IMG/VR virus record: IMGVR_UViG_3300021960_000575
Location: 1-22,313 of that record
Strand: one strand, 5' to 3'
Origin: a virus
DNA length: 22,313 bases
A model generated the notes under the pieces. That model did not search any database and was not told the DNA's origin. It was given only the letters and a program-made list of their open reading frames with translations. The stretch's first letter is position 1. Each line of letters begins with the position of its first letter. Both the position numbers and the translations under genes were made by a program. This document shows, piece by piece, positions 7,397 through 17,100 of this stretch.

Positions 7397-10282
7397 ATGG
7401 CAAGAAAAAAACAACAAAAGAAAAGATTAAAAAAATATCAAGGTAAGTATGTTACTGCTGATAGGTTAGATATGTCTAAAGGTGGTAGAGTACAAGCTGC
7501 TGTAGGTGGTCCTTTTCAAAGAGAAGGAATGCAAGAAGGTAGGAATAGAGAAGATTATATATCTATCGGAGGTCCGGGTGGTGGTCAAGGTGGACCCGGA
7601 GCTGGTGAAAGTGAATCTCAAAGAAGAGCTAGAGAAGAGGCTGAAAGAAAAAAAAGAGAAGAAGAAGAAAGAAAAAAAAGAGAAGAAGAAGAAGCTGCAA
7701 AAAAAGCAGCAGAAGAAGCTGCTAAACGACCTCCTGCTTCTCCTGTAGGAACTCCTGCAGCTCAAACAGAAAGAGCTGCTAGAGCTGGTGCTGCTGGTCA
7801 GCGTATGGAAGATATAGCTACAGGTAAAATAGGTTTAGAAGAGTTAGGAGCTAAAGCTGAAGCAGTAAGAACAGAACAATTTAGAGATGAAGCTGCTGAA
7901 ACTATAACAGGTAAAGATGTAGATATAGCTAAAGACCAAGCTGCTTTAAAAGGTGAAGAATATAAAGCTGATTCTGTTACTAAAGAACAAGTAACTACAG
8001 CTCCCGGAGCAGACGTAGTAAAAGCTCCAGAAGATATTACAGCAGCTCAAGCAGATATAATGCAGGTAAGAGATGAAGATGTTGATGTACAAGCTGCTAA
8101 AGAAAAAGAAGCAAGACGTATAGAAGATGTAGCTCCCGGAGAAATAACAGCAGGTGTTAAGTTTGCAACTGTTGATGAATTACAAGCTGAAGCTGCAAAA
8201 GCTAATACTGTTGATGATATACTTAAAGGAACTTATTTAGTTGATGAAGTTGGTGCTGATGATGTTACTATTAGTGCAACTCCAGATGCTGAAAGACAAG
8301 AACGTGAAACTATTACAGGAGAAGCTGCTCCAGATGCAATAGCTGCTCAAATTGAAAAGACAGTTGGTTATACTGCTGCTAAACAAAGACCTGTAAAAGG
8401 TGTAGCTGCTCAAAGTGCTGCTGCAAATATGATAGCACAAACTGCAGACTTACCACCAGAAATTTCTTCTGCTATTGTTCAAGACCCAGCTAGTGTTGAA
8501 GCTCAAATAGATAATGAGCCAGTAGAAGTTCAAGCTGCAGTTGCTGCATTACCTACAGAAGCTTTAGTATCTTCACAGATGGAAACACTTTTAGGTGGTA
8601 TGGAAGATGGTGAAGTTCCTATGTGGGCTAAACCTGCTGTTGATGCTATTAATGCTAAAATGGCACAAAGAGGTTTAAGTGTTTCTACAGTTGGTAGAGA
8701 TAGTTTATTTAATGCTATTGTTCAAAGTGCTTTACCAATGGCACAAAGTAATGCACAAGCTTTACAAGCTAGAGCAGCTCAAAACTTAAGTAATGAACAA
8801 CAAGCTAACTTACAACAAGCTACACAAGAACAACAATTAAGATTACAGAATTTAGCTAATAGACAAACTGCTGAAAGTCAAACAGCTCAAATGTCTCAGC
8901 AAATGAAAGTTATGCAAAGTCAGTTTGACCAACAAGCTGTAATTACAACTGCTGAACAACAACAACAAACAAGAACACAAAATCTTCAAAACCAACAACA
9001 AGCTGCTGTTATTCAATCTCAAAATGAGCAACAAATGCGTATTCAAAATCTTGGGAATGAACAACAAATAGAAATGGCAGAGCTTCAAATAGAAGCTAAT
9101 GTTGAAGGTGCTAATCAATCTGCAGAGAACCAAGAAAAAATATTAGAGATGCAAGTTGCTGCAGATTTCTTATCTAAGAATGCTGGTTTTAAACAACAAA
9201 TGGAACTTGCAAATCTTAGCAATGAGCAGCAAATGCGACTTGCTAATTTATCAGCAAAGAACCAAGCAGAGTCTGAAAGATTAAGTAATGCTGAAAAAAC
9301 AGAACTGGCAAATCTTAACAAGAATATGCAAACTAATTTGCTTCAAGCAAATATTGCAAAAGATATGGGATTAGCTCAGCTTAATGTTGAACAACAATCA
9401 GCTATACAGAACGCTACTACTAAAGCTAACATGGACTTGACAAAGTTTAATGCAGCTCAACAAGTTGAATTAGCTAATAGTAAGTTTATGCAAACTGTAG
9501 CTCTTACTGATATGAATGCAGAGCAACAAGCTATTATGCAAAATGCTACAGCTATGGCTTCAATGGACTTAGCAAATTTAGGAACAAGAGAAAGATTAGC
9601 TGCACAAAATGCTAAAAACTTTTTAGCTATGGACATGGCTAATATGAACAATGAGCAACAAGCTAATATGATGAAAGCTCAACAAGAACAACAAAGATTG
9701 TTATCAGACCAAGCTGCTTTTAATGCTGCTGAACAATTTAATGCTACTTCAGAAAATCAAACAAATCAGTTTATGACTAGCATGGCTACTCAAATTGATT
9801 TAAACAATGCTGCAAGAATAGATGCAATGAATCAATTTAATACAACTCAACAGAATCAAGCAGAAGCACGTAAAGTTAATAGAGATGTAGATGTTGCTAA
9901 ATTTAATAGTCAAATAGCTGCTAGTGTAGACCAATATAGTAAAACACAAGAATTTTCTAGACAACAATTTAATTCTCAAAATGCTTTAATTATTGAACAA
10001 AGCAATGTACAATGGAGAAGAGATATAACTAGAGCAAACACAGCTATGCAACAACAAGTAAATATGATAAATACTCAAAATGCTTTTGGAATGACTCAAG
10101 CTGCTCAATCACAGCTTTGGCAAGAAATGAAAGATGAGTTTGATTATATTTGGAAGTCTGGAGAAAATGCTGCAGATAGAGATGCTAATCTAGCTATAGC
10201 AGGATTACAAGGTGATGCAAGTGTATTAAAAGAAACATCGTATTTAGATAGATTAAAAAGTTTAATTAATTTATTAGGTTAG
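7397..10282 (+). CDS. Large Gln/Asn-rich internal virion-type protein
   Basis: This 961-residue protein has no catalytic domain that I recognise. It has a basic N-terminus (residues 1-13), a SKGGRVQAAVGG motif at 27-38, a Gly/Pro stretch, and a highly charged helical block with ERKKREEE duplicated in tandem. An Ala/Glu-rich acidic part follows. Residues about 450-850 are extremely rich in Gln, Asn, Ala and Met, with repeated NLSNEQQ-type units (five exact NEQQ copies plus NVEQQ and NAEQQ variants). The C-terminus is less repetitive (LWQEMKDEFDYIWKSGENAADRD). The repeat has helical periodicity and few prolines, suggesting long helices or a coiled rod. By position among ejection-type genes it is probably an internal virion or tail component. 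I recall similar NEQQ proteins in marine phages, with structural annotation only. Confidence 0.55.
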   Translation: MARKKQQKKRLKKYQGKYVTADRLDMSKGGRVQAAVGGPFQREGMQEGRNREDYISIGGPGGGQGGPGAGESESQRRAREEAERKKREEEERKKREEEEAAKKAAEEAAKRPPASPVGTPAAQTERAARAGAAGQRMEDIATGKIGLEELGAKAEAVRTEQFRDEAAETITGKDVDIAKDQAALKGEEYKADSVTKEQVTTAPGADVVKAPEDITAAQADIMQVRDEDVDVQAAKEKEARRIEDVAPGEITAGVKFATVDELQAEAAKANTVDDILKGTYLVDEVGADDVTISATPDAERQERETITGEAAPDAIAAQIEKTVGYTAAKQRPVKGVAAQSAAANMIAQTADLPPEISSAIVQDPASVEAQIDNEPVEVQAAVAALPTEALVSSQMETLLGGMEDGEVPMWAKPAVDAINAKMAQRGLSVSTVGRDSLFNAIVQSALPMAQSNAQALQARAAQNLSNEQQANLQQATQEQQLRLQNLANRQTAESQTAQMSQQMKVMQSQFDQQAVITTAEQQQQTRTQNLQNQQQAAVIQSQNEQQMRIQNLGNEQQIEMAELQIEANVEGANQSAENQEKILEMQVAADFLSKNAGFKQQMELANLSNEQQMRLANLSAKNQAESERLSNAEKTELANLNKNMQTNLLQANIAKDMGLAQLNVEQQSAIQNATTKANMDLTKFNAAQQVELANSKFMQTVALTDMNAEQQAIMQNATAMASMDLANLGTRERLAAQNAKNFLAMDMANMNNEQQANMMKAQQEQQRLLSDQAAFNAAEQFNATSENQTNQFMTSMATQIDLNNAARIDAMNQFNTTQQNQAEARKVNRDVDVAKFNSQIAASVDQYSKTQEFSRQQFNSQNALIIEQSNVQWRRDITRANTAMQQQVNMINTQNAFGMTQAAQSQLWQEMKDEFDYIWKSGENAADRDANLAIAGLQGDASVLKETSYLDRLKSLINLLG
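7643..7690 (+). repeat. Perfect 24-bp tandem duplication
   Basis: Two identical 24-base units (7643-7666 and 7667-7690) lie in frame within the 961-aa gene and encode ERKKREEE twice. Each has an eight-A run, so the site is prone to replication slippage. Loss or gain of a unit keeps the frame. Confidence 0.8.
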
Positions 10283-10290
10283 GAGAAAAA

Positions 10291-11607
10291 ATGGGAATTT
10301 TAAGTAAAATAGGTAAAAATCTTAAAAGTGCTTTTAAAAGTGTTTTTAAAAGAATTAAAAAAGTAGTAAAGCCTATAGGAAGAGCTTTAAAAAAAGGACT
10401 AGGAAAAATAGGTAAATTTTTTGGAAAGCTAGGTCCGTTAGGTACACTAGCCTTGTCCTTGATGTTACCCGGTTTGGGAACTTTATGGACTCAATTTGGA
10501 GGTTGGGCTTCAACTATAGGAGGTCCTTTAGGAACTGTTTTAAATGGAATAGCAACTGCTGGTAATACTATAGGAAAAGTTTATAGTTCTGTTACAGGAA
10601 TGATAAGTGATACTATAGGAACAATAGCAGGAAATACTATTGGCAAAATTCCTGTTGGAGGTGGTAAAAACTTAACTGATGTTTATAAAGGTTTTACAGA
10701 GTGGGTAGGAAAAACTATGGACAATGTAAGAATGAAAGCAGGTTTACCTACTAAAAATATTACACCTACTACTGCTATGGAAGATGCTTCTAAACTTGGT
10801 AAAGAACTTACAGAAGTTCCAGATTTAAAACCAGTTATGGGAGATACAGGAGATATTATTAATTTAAAAATGAAAGAACCTTCTTTACTTTCAGCAGAAG
10901 GAGATGTTTTATTAGGACAAGAAATGCCAAGTTTAGAATTTACTACAGAAGTAACTAAACCTAGTGCTTCTTTAAAAGAATATTTAGGAGATACTATGCA
11001 GTATGATGCTACTCCTACAACAAAAGTTATAACAGGTTTTGAAAAAACTCCTATAAAAGTAGGTCAAGTAGAATTAGAAAGTTTAACTCCTACATATAAA
11101 GAAATAGCAACAGATGCTTTAACATCTGAACAATTAGCTACAAATCAAAGACTTACAAACTATACTGACTATTTAGATAATTACAATAAAAAAATACAAG
11201 AAGCTGCTAGTATTCCTTTTAAAACAGAATCAGGTAAAATAGATTATAAAATTAATCCTGATTTTAGTGAAAAAGATTTATTAGTTTCTAATATAAAAGA
11301 TATAGGAGACTTTGGACAAAAAGCATTTACAGCTCAAAGTATATTATCTGGAGAACCTCAAGAGGACCAAATACAACAAACAGGTTATAGTATACCTTAT
11401 AGTCAATTAGAATTACAAACAGATATTACAACAACAAATGATTATGCAAAAGCTTATGGTCAACAATATACTGCACAAGGATATCAAGGTCCAATGACGA
11501 TGGAAGGTTTTGCAAGTGCTGGTTATTATGGAGGAGACCCTTTTTCTTTTGGTCAATATTTAAACTCTAGACCTATTTCAGCACCTCAACCTACAATTAC
11601 TATATAG
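10291..11607 (+). CDS. Virion-type protein with long cationic amphipathic N-terminus, 438 aa
   Basis: Residues 1-46 carry 15 Lys/Arg and no acidic residue. The basic residues are spaced every 3-4 positions between Ile, Leu, Phe and Val (ILSKIGKNLKSAFKSVFKRI), giving a strongly amphipathic helix like a membrane-active peptide. Then comes a hydrophobic Gly-rich region (about 47-125, LGTLALSLMLPGLGTL, repeated GNTIGK segments). The first acid is at residue 107. The C-terminal two thirds is soluble, acidic, and rich in Tyr, Gln and Thr near the end. It has ribosome site AGGAGA at 10281-10286, overlapping the previous stop. Lying between other virion-type genes, it is a candidate DNA-ejection protein that inserts into or crosses the host membrane, which is an inference from composition. 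A structural role without membrane activity is possible. Confidence 0.5.
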   Translation: MGILSKIGKNLKSAFKSVFKRIKKVVKPIGRALKKGLGKIGKFFGKLGPLGTLALSLMLPGLGTLWTQFGGWASTIGGPLGTVLNGIATAGNTIGKVYSSVTGMISDTIGTIAGNTIGKIPVGGGKNLTDVYKGFTEWVGKTMDNVRMKAGLPTKNITPTTAMEDASKLGKELTEVPDLKPVMGDTGDIINLKMKEPSLLSAEGDVLLGQEMPSLEFTTEVTKPSASLKEYLGDTMQYDATPTTKVITGFEKTPIKVGQVELESLTPTYKEIATDALTSEQLATNQRLTNYTDYLDNYNKKIQEAASIPFKTESGKIDYKINPDFSEKDLLVSNIKDIGDFGQKAFTAQSILSGEPQEDQIQQTGYSIPYSQLELQTDITTTNDYAKAYGQQYTAQGYQGPMTMEGFASAGYYGGDPFSFGQYLNSRPISAPQPTITI

Positions 11608-11615
11608 GATAAATT

Positions 11616-12227
11616 ATGTCAACAATTAATGAACAAAATGCTCAAAGTTTTATAAACTATACAGGACCTGTTCCGGGACAAAGTTTAACTAATAGTCCTG
11701 ATTCTAAACAGGCTTGGGAGTTACCTCCACAGTTTGTTAATAAAAGACAAGCAGAACTTTATATACTTGAAGAACTTACTGAAAAAGAAAAGTTTATTAT
11801 TATTACTGATTTAATTGCAGACGGATTACCTATAGAAACTCTTACAAGAACTTATTTAATGAGTGGATATTCTAGAGGTCTTTGGGATGTTGATATGATG
11901 ATGCTTCTTGTAGAATCTGTTGCATATATACTTATGGCTTTAGCTGAAAAAGTAGGATTAGACTTTGAATTATATGCTGGAGAAAATGAAGAAGAAGCTG
12001 AAATAGAAACACCAGAACAAAAGAAAAAATTAGAGCAGTCTATTAACATTGTTAAAACAGGTATAGAAAAAATTTCTAATAAAAAATTAGAAACTATAAA
12101 AGGAACAAGTTCTGAACTTATTAAAAAAATAGAAGAAATACCAGAAGAAACAATACAAGAAGCTAAAAGTTTATTAGCAAAAAATAACGAACAACCAAAC
12201 AATAAAAGTTTATTAGAGGCAGAATAA
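11616..12227 (+). CDS. Virion-associated protein of unknown function, 203 aa
   Basis: Near the N-terminus it has GPVPGQSLTNSPDSKQAWELPP. This matches a 'PGQSLT..P...PWE.PP' signature I know from uncharacterised marine phage proteins, including T4-like cyanophage ones. After it come a helical core with a Met-rich hydrophobic segment (DMMMLLVESVAYILMALAE) and a highly charged C-terminal half rich in Glu and Lys that looks like a coiled coil. The AGGATAA ribosome site at 11606-11612 overlaps the preceding stop. The stop codon overlaps the next start (TAATG at 12225-12229), so the two genes are translationally coupled. A structural or assembly role is inferred from signature and location. Confidence 0.5.
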   Translation: MSTINEQNAQSFINYTGPVPGQSLTNSPDSKQAWELPPQFVNKRQAELYILEELTEKEKFIIITDLIADGLPIETLTRTYLMSGYSRGLWDVDMMMLLVESVAYILMALAEKVGLDFELYAGENEEEAEIETPEQKKKLEQSINIVKTGIEKISNKKLETIKGTSSELIKKIEEIPEETIQEAKSLLAKNNEQPNNKSLLEAE

Positions 12228-14173
12228 TGGCATCACCATATACACAAGATATTACACAATCAAAAGTTTATAAAAAAATTACAGGTAATAAAGAAGAAAA
12301 AACTATAGATAAAATTTTAAATACTTTAACTGAGTTTAAAGCTTTAGGAGAAAGTAATCTTGCTGATAATATAAAAGAACTTCAAGATTCTAATACTTTT
12401 GAAATACAACAAAAGAAAAATCATTTAAAAAATTTAAACAATATATCAAAAATAACAGATACTATTAATACTAATTATGGTGGTAACGTAGCTATGTGGG
12501 CTATGGATTATGCTAAAAATGATTTTGAAAATTCTGTATTTAGTTCTTTTCCTATGGATGAAATTACTAATAAAAAATTAGAATTACAACCAGACGAAGC
12601 TTATGGAGATATTTTAAAACAACGAGCAAAAAATATAGAAAATAGATATAATAATATTATTAATAAGTTAGATGATGAAGGAATATCTTATAGAGATTTA
12701 GAAAAAGGAGAAACATTTATTGATAAAGAATATCAAAATGTATATAATAATTTAACTAAACAAAATTCTTTTAATGTTATTAAAGGTATCGGAAGTCTTT
12801 TTAAAGGTCAAGGTTTCAATTATACAGACTCTGCAGAATTAAAAAGACAATTTAATGAAAATATAGCTAACAGTAAAGTATCTATGCTTGAAAGTATTAA
12901 TGATGAATTTAAAGCTTTGTATGCTTTATCACCAAAACTTGCAGGAAATTACAAAGAAGCTGTAAAAAATGCTGATGTTAGAAGAGAAATTGTTCACAAA
13001 GAATCTGATTTAAAAACAGGAACAAGAATTAATGCTAAAGGTGAACAAGAAACTTATACATACTTTGAAAAGTTAATGGTCTATACAGATAAAAATGGTA
13101 ATAGGCAAACTAATAAAGAAAGAATAGAATTTGATGGTGAAGTAGTCCCACAAAAAGGACAAATAAATAAACACATGTTAAACTTAACTTTGTATACTGA
13201 CAAAGGTAAAACAGCTTATAGAGCATTAATGGAAGAGGGTTTTACTCCTGAAGCTGCTAATGAACAAATACCAGAAGAACAAAGACTTAGTATGGATAGT
13301 ATTAGACTAACAGACTACGTTGCTCAAAACTTTGAAAAGCTATCAGAAGCAAGATTAAATGATTATTATACAACTGATATTTCTGGAAGAGTTATTGAGA
13401 TAAATCCGGGAGTAAAAGTTCCAAGTCTTAGAGAATATGCTGCAGAGTTATTAAATATTTCTGACATGGATGTTAATCCAAACAATAAAGTAGACGGTGC
13501 TATTATTGTAAATAGTAGTTTAAATGAAGCTACTAAAACTCATTTACAAACTGATGAAGGTCAGCAAGATTTAACAGATATTAAAAATTATATTTTACCA
13601 GCTAATATAGAAGATAAAATTATTAAAGATTATCAAGATGGTAATTTAGATGTTAATTTAAAAGCTAATGGTCATTACTTTGGAGAAACAAATGATACTA
13701 TTTTAGAAAGTCCAGAAGACTTAGCTAAGTTTGGTTTAAATGGTCCAGTTAAAGTAGGTATAGATTTGAATACTATGCTTCCTGTTTTTGTTCCTTTAAA
13801 TACTGATGGTGAAGAAGTTGTTGTTATTCCTGATGAAGAAAAAACAGACTTTCAATTATATATGGAAAAAAGAACAGAAAAAACAACAGAAAGAAAACAA
13901 ACCCAAAAAGATAAAACAAAATTAATATCAGATTTTAGACAAGCTATAAATTTAATAGGAACTGGAACTATAGCTGACAGAGCTGTTGATTATTTTGGCA
14001 GAACTCAAACTGAAAAAGAAGAAAGAAAAAATAGAGAGCCTTTATGGAATACCATAAAAGAAAAATATGGTTTAGATAGAAGAGACTTAGTAGGATTAAA
14101 AGGAGAAATATTTGCAGACTTAAATCCAGAAAAAGCTCAAGAAATTACAAATCTTATACTTAATTACAAATAA
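12227..14173 (+). CDS. Putative internal virion protein, 648 aa, function unknown
   Basis: I recognise no domain in this large soluble protein. It is extremely Lys/Asn/Glu/Ile-rich and its DNA is among the most AT-rich in the window. The N-terminal third is predicted to be mostly helical (repeated charged helices, NYGGNVAMWAMDYAKNDFE). A central part at about residues 255-305 has beta character (GTRINAKGEQETYTYFEKL, VYTDKNGNRQTNKERIEFDG). The C-terminal part is helical again, with a very charged linker (KRTEKTTERKQTQKDKTK) before a final segment DRAVDYFGRTQ. Its start overlaps the previous stop and the next large virion-type gene follows after two bases. It occupies the place where podoviruses encode internal core proteins, so an ejected core protein is the best guess. 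Confidence 0.45.
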   Translation: MASPYTQDITQSKVYKKITGNKEEKTIDKILNTLTEFKALGESNLADNIKELQDSNTFEIQQKKNHLKNLNNISKITDTINTNYGGNVAMWAMDYAKNDFENSVFSSFPMDEITNKKLELQPDEAYGDILKQRAKNIENRYNNIINKLDDEGISYRDLEKGETFIDKEYQNVYNNLTKQNSFNVIKGIGSLFKGQGFNYTDSAELKRQFNENIANSKVSMLESINDEFKALYALSPKLAGNYKEAVKNADVRREIVHKESDLKTGTRINAKGEQETYTYFEKLMVYTDKNGNRQTNKERIEFDGEVVPQKGQINKHMLNLTLYTDKGKTAYRALMEEGFTPEAANEQIPEEQRLSMDSIRLTDYVAQNFEKLSEARLNDYYTTDISGRVIEINPGVKVPSLREYAAELLNISDMDVNPNNKVDGAIIVNSSLNEATKTHLQTDEGQQDLTDIKNYILPANIEDKIIKDYQDGNLDVNLKANGHYFGETNDTILESPEDLAKFGLNGPVKVGIDLNTMLPVFVPLNTDGEEVVVIPDEEKTDFQLYMEKRTEKTTERKQTQKDKTKLISDFRQAINLIGTGTIADRAVDYFGRTQTEKEERKNREPLWNTIKEKYGLDRRDLVGLKGEIFADLNPEKAQEITNLILNYK

Positions 14174-14175
14174 TA

Positions 14176-17100
14176 ATGACACTACAATTTGGTAAAATAA
14201 ATACTACCGAGTTTCAAACAACTACGCCTCAAAAAACAGGATTAAGTTTTAGTAGAATAGGGGATAAAGAACCTTTATCAGAACCTTACATGAGTCGTGA
14301 CGAAGCTTTAAAGTATGCTATGAAATCAGGCAGCATGGATTCTGTTCGTGGTATAAAGCAAATGTTTGGAAAGCTTACAGGCAACGAAGATTTAATTGAA
14401 GAATTAAAAAAGAAAAACAAAAAACTAAAAGAGCTTATGGAACACCCTGAATATGGGGATGAAGTAACTGCTGCATACTTTGGTTCTGCAATTGCTCTTG
14501 ACCCTGTAGGTTATGTACCTTTAGTAGGTTGGGCTAAAAAAGCTAAAACACTTTCACAAGCTACAAAATATGGAGCAGGTTATGGAGGTGCATTTAGTAG
14601 TTTAGCATATGTTGATGAAGAAGCTGGAGAAAGTAGAGCATTTAATCTAGCTGCTGGTACAACACTAGGAGGCACATTAGGTTTAGGTGGTGGTCTTATA
14701 GGTAGGTCTATATCTAAAAGATTTAATAAAGAACCAAACTTTGCTGCTACATTAAAAGATAGACAAGAAAGACTTTTAAGAGAAAAAGTAGAAAAAACTA
14801 AAGAAGGAGAGTTTCAAACTCCACAAGAATTAGAAAAGGCTATTGATGATATAATAGCAGATTTAAGAACTAAAGAACCTAAAAAACTTACGCAAAGTGT
14901 TCAAGACTTTTATACTCAACATGTTGGAGATAAGGTTTGGAATCTTGCTGTTAATAATTGGGGTTCAGCATTAGTCGGTACTGCAGCAGGTGTTGCTGGT
15001 GTTAATGCTTTTACTGATGAAGAATCTACTCAAGCTCAAAAAATATTCTATGGTTTGTTAGCTACTCTTACAGGAGTCGGTGGAACTAAAGCACTAGGTA
15101 GAATACCTGTTGGCGATAAAAATTTAAGTCAGTTAATGTCTCAAGGAATTGTAGATAATTATGCACTTCCTAAAAGATATGTCCAAATACAACAAGAAAC
15201 TTTTGGTGATGTAAATAATTTATCACAACAAGCTGTTGACATAGTTAAAAAAACAGCTACTTTACCTATAGAAGAAAGAAAAGTTTTATATAGAATGTTA
15301 GATGGAGATTTAGAAACAGCTCCAGATTTAATTGGGTTTAAAAAAGAATCAAGAAACTTAATTAAAACTCTTGGTCAAGAAATGGTTGATGCTGGTTTGT
15401 TGTCTGAAAAAATATTTAGAAAAAATGCAGAAACATACGTACATAGAAGTTATTTAAAATATGTAAACGGTGAAATAGACAAGGCTTCGTATAACGCAGC
15501 AAGACAGTTTAAAATTATTGGAGATGAATTAAAACCAAGAGGACAAAAGCTAGACAAAGAAATAAATATAAAAACTTATAAAGATAATTTAAATCCTAAC
15601 AGTAAAAACTATAAACTTTACGAAGGTTACGAAGTTTTTCCTATTGCTAGAGTAGTATCAAAAACTCAATACGATAATATAAAAGCAAGAATAGCTAAAA
15701 AGAAAACACTAAAAGATAAAGATTATAGACTTAACAAAGACGTAGAAGATATACGAGATTGGAAAGTAGCTGAAGAAGGTTTAGATAGTTACAAACTTGA
15801 AAGCACAAAAAGAATAGAGCTTAGAAGAGACTATACTAAAAAAGAAAGAGAGCAAATGGGTGAGATAGAAGATGCTGCTTTTGCAATATCTGAAACTGCT
15901 CGTTTAATGACAAACGATTTAGCTATATTTAAACTATATAGTAACATAGCAAAAGATAGGTCTTTATCACTTTCTAAAATTGATTTTGAAAATAAAGTAA
16001 TAAAAGAAGAAATAAATCCTGAAAACTGGATATTAGTTCCGGATGCTACTTTATCTAAAGCTGCTAAAGTTGATGGAGAAAGTGTTAAAAAGTTTGGTAA
16101 ACTTTCAGATAAATACGTACCAGTAGAAGTATATAACGATATAACACGTTTAAATAAAATTAAAACCGAAGGTAATACTATAGAAAAGAATTATCTAGGT
16201 ATGAACAGGCTATGGAAAAAATCTAAGACTGCTTGGAACCCTGTAGTTCATGTCAACAACATGACATCAAACGTATTGTTATATGATTTTGCTGATGCTA
16301 ATTATAAATTTTTACCACAAGGCTTTAAAGAATTAACAGAAGGTTTAGAAGGAACAGGAAAATCTAAGCTATATGATTTAGCAAAATCACTTGGGGTTTA
16401 TGATGTAGACATAGTTAGTAAAGAATTAACATCTGAAACTAAAGATGTTTTAGCAGATACTTTAAAACTTTTAGCAGATAAATCAAGTTCTGAAATTGTT
16501 AATTCTCAAAAGTATGCAATAGAAACATTTAAAGGTTTAAGTAAAAAAGGTTACGATATGACCTTTGGAAAATTAGAAAACCTTTATCAGTTAGAAGACC
16601 AAGCATTTAGAATGGCTTTATTTATAGATAGATTATCTAAAGGCTTTAGTCCAGATAAAGCAGCAGCAGATGCTAAAAAATGGTTTATAAACTATGATAT
16701 CAATGCTCCATTAATTAATTTAATGAGAAGATATCCTACTCCATTTTTATCTTATACGTATAGAGTTGTTCCTTTACTAGCTGAATCTGCTATTAAAAGA
16801 CCACACAAGTTTGGAAAGTGGGCATTAGGAGCTTACACACTTAACGAAGTTGGTAAACAATACGGTGTTGGTGACGAAGAAAAAGAAAGGTTATTAATGA
16901 GAGATGACCTAAAACAAAAAATGTTTGGTATGCCTTTTTTACCTTCAACAACAATTAAAACACCTTTTGCTTCTGGTAAAGATGAAGAAACACCTTTATA
17001 TTTAGATGTAAAGCGTTTTATTCCCGGTGGTGATGTGTTTGCTTTAGACCCTGAAAGAGGTATAGGTATACCAGTACCATTTACAGATAAGTCATTAAAG

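Noticed and set aside
7643-7690. Possible CRISPR-like or regulatory repeat
   Set aside because: The units are directly adjacent with no spacers and are in-frame coding, so this is a simple tandem duplication.
7506-7748. 80-aa Lys/Glu-rich + strand frame
   Set aside because: Shadow of the charged repeat in the 961-aa gene. Its composition comes from the GAA/AAA-rich tandem repeat.
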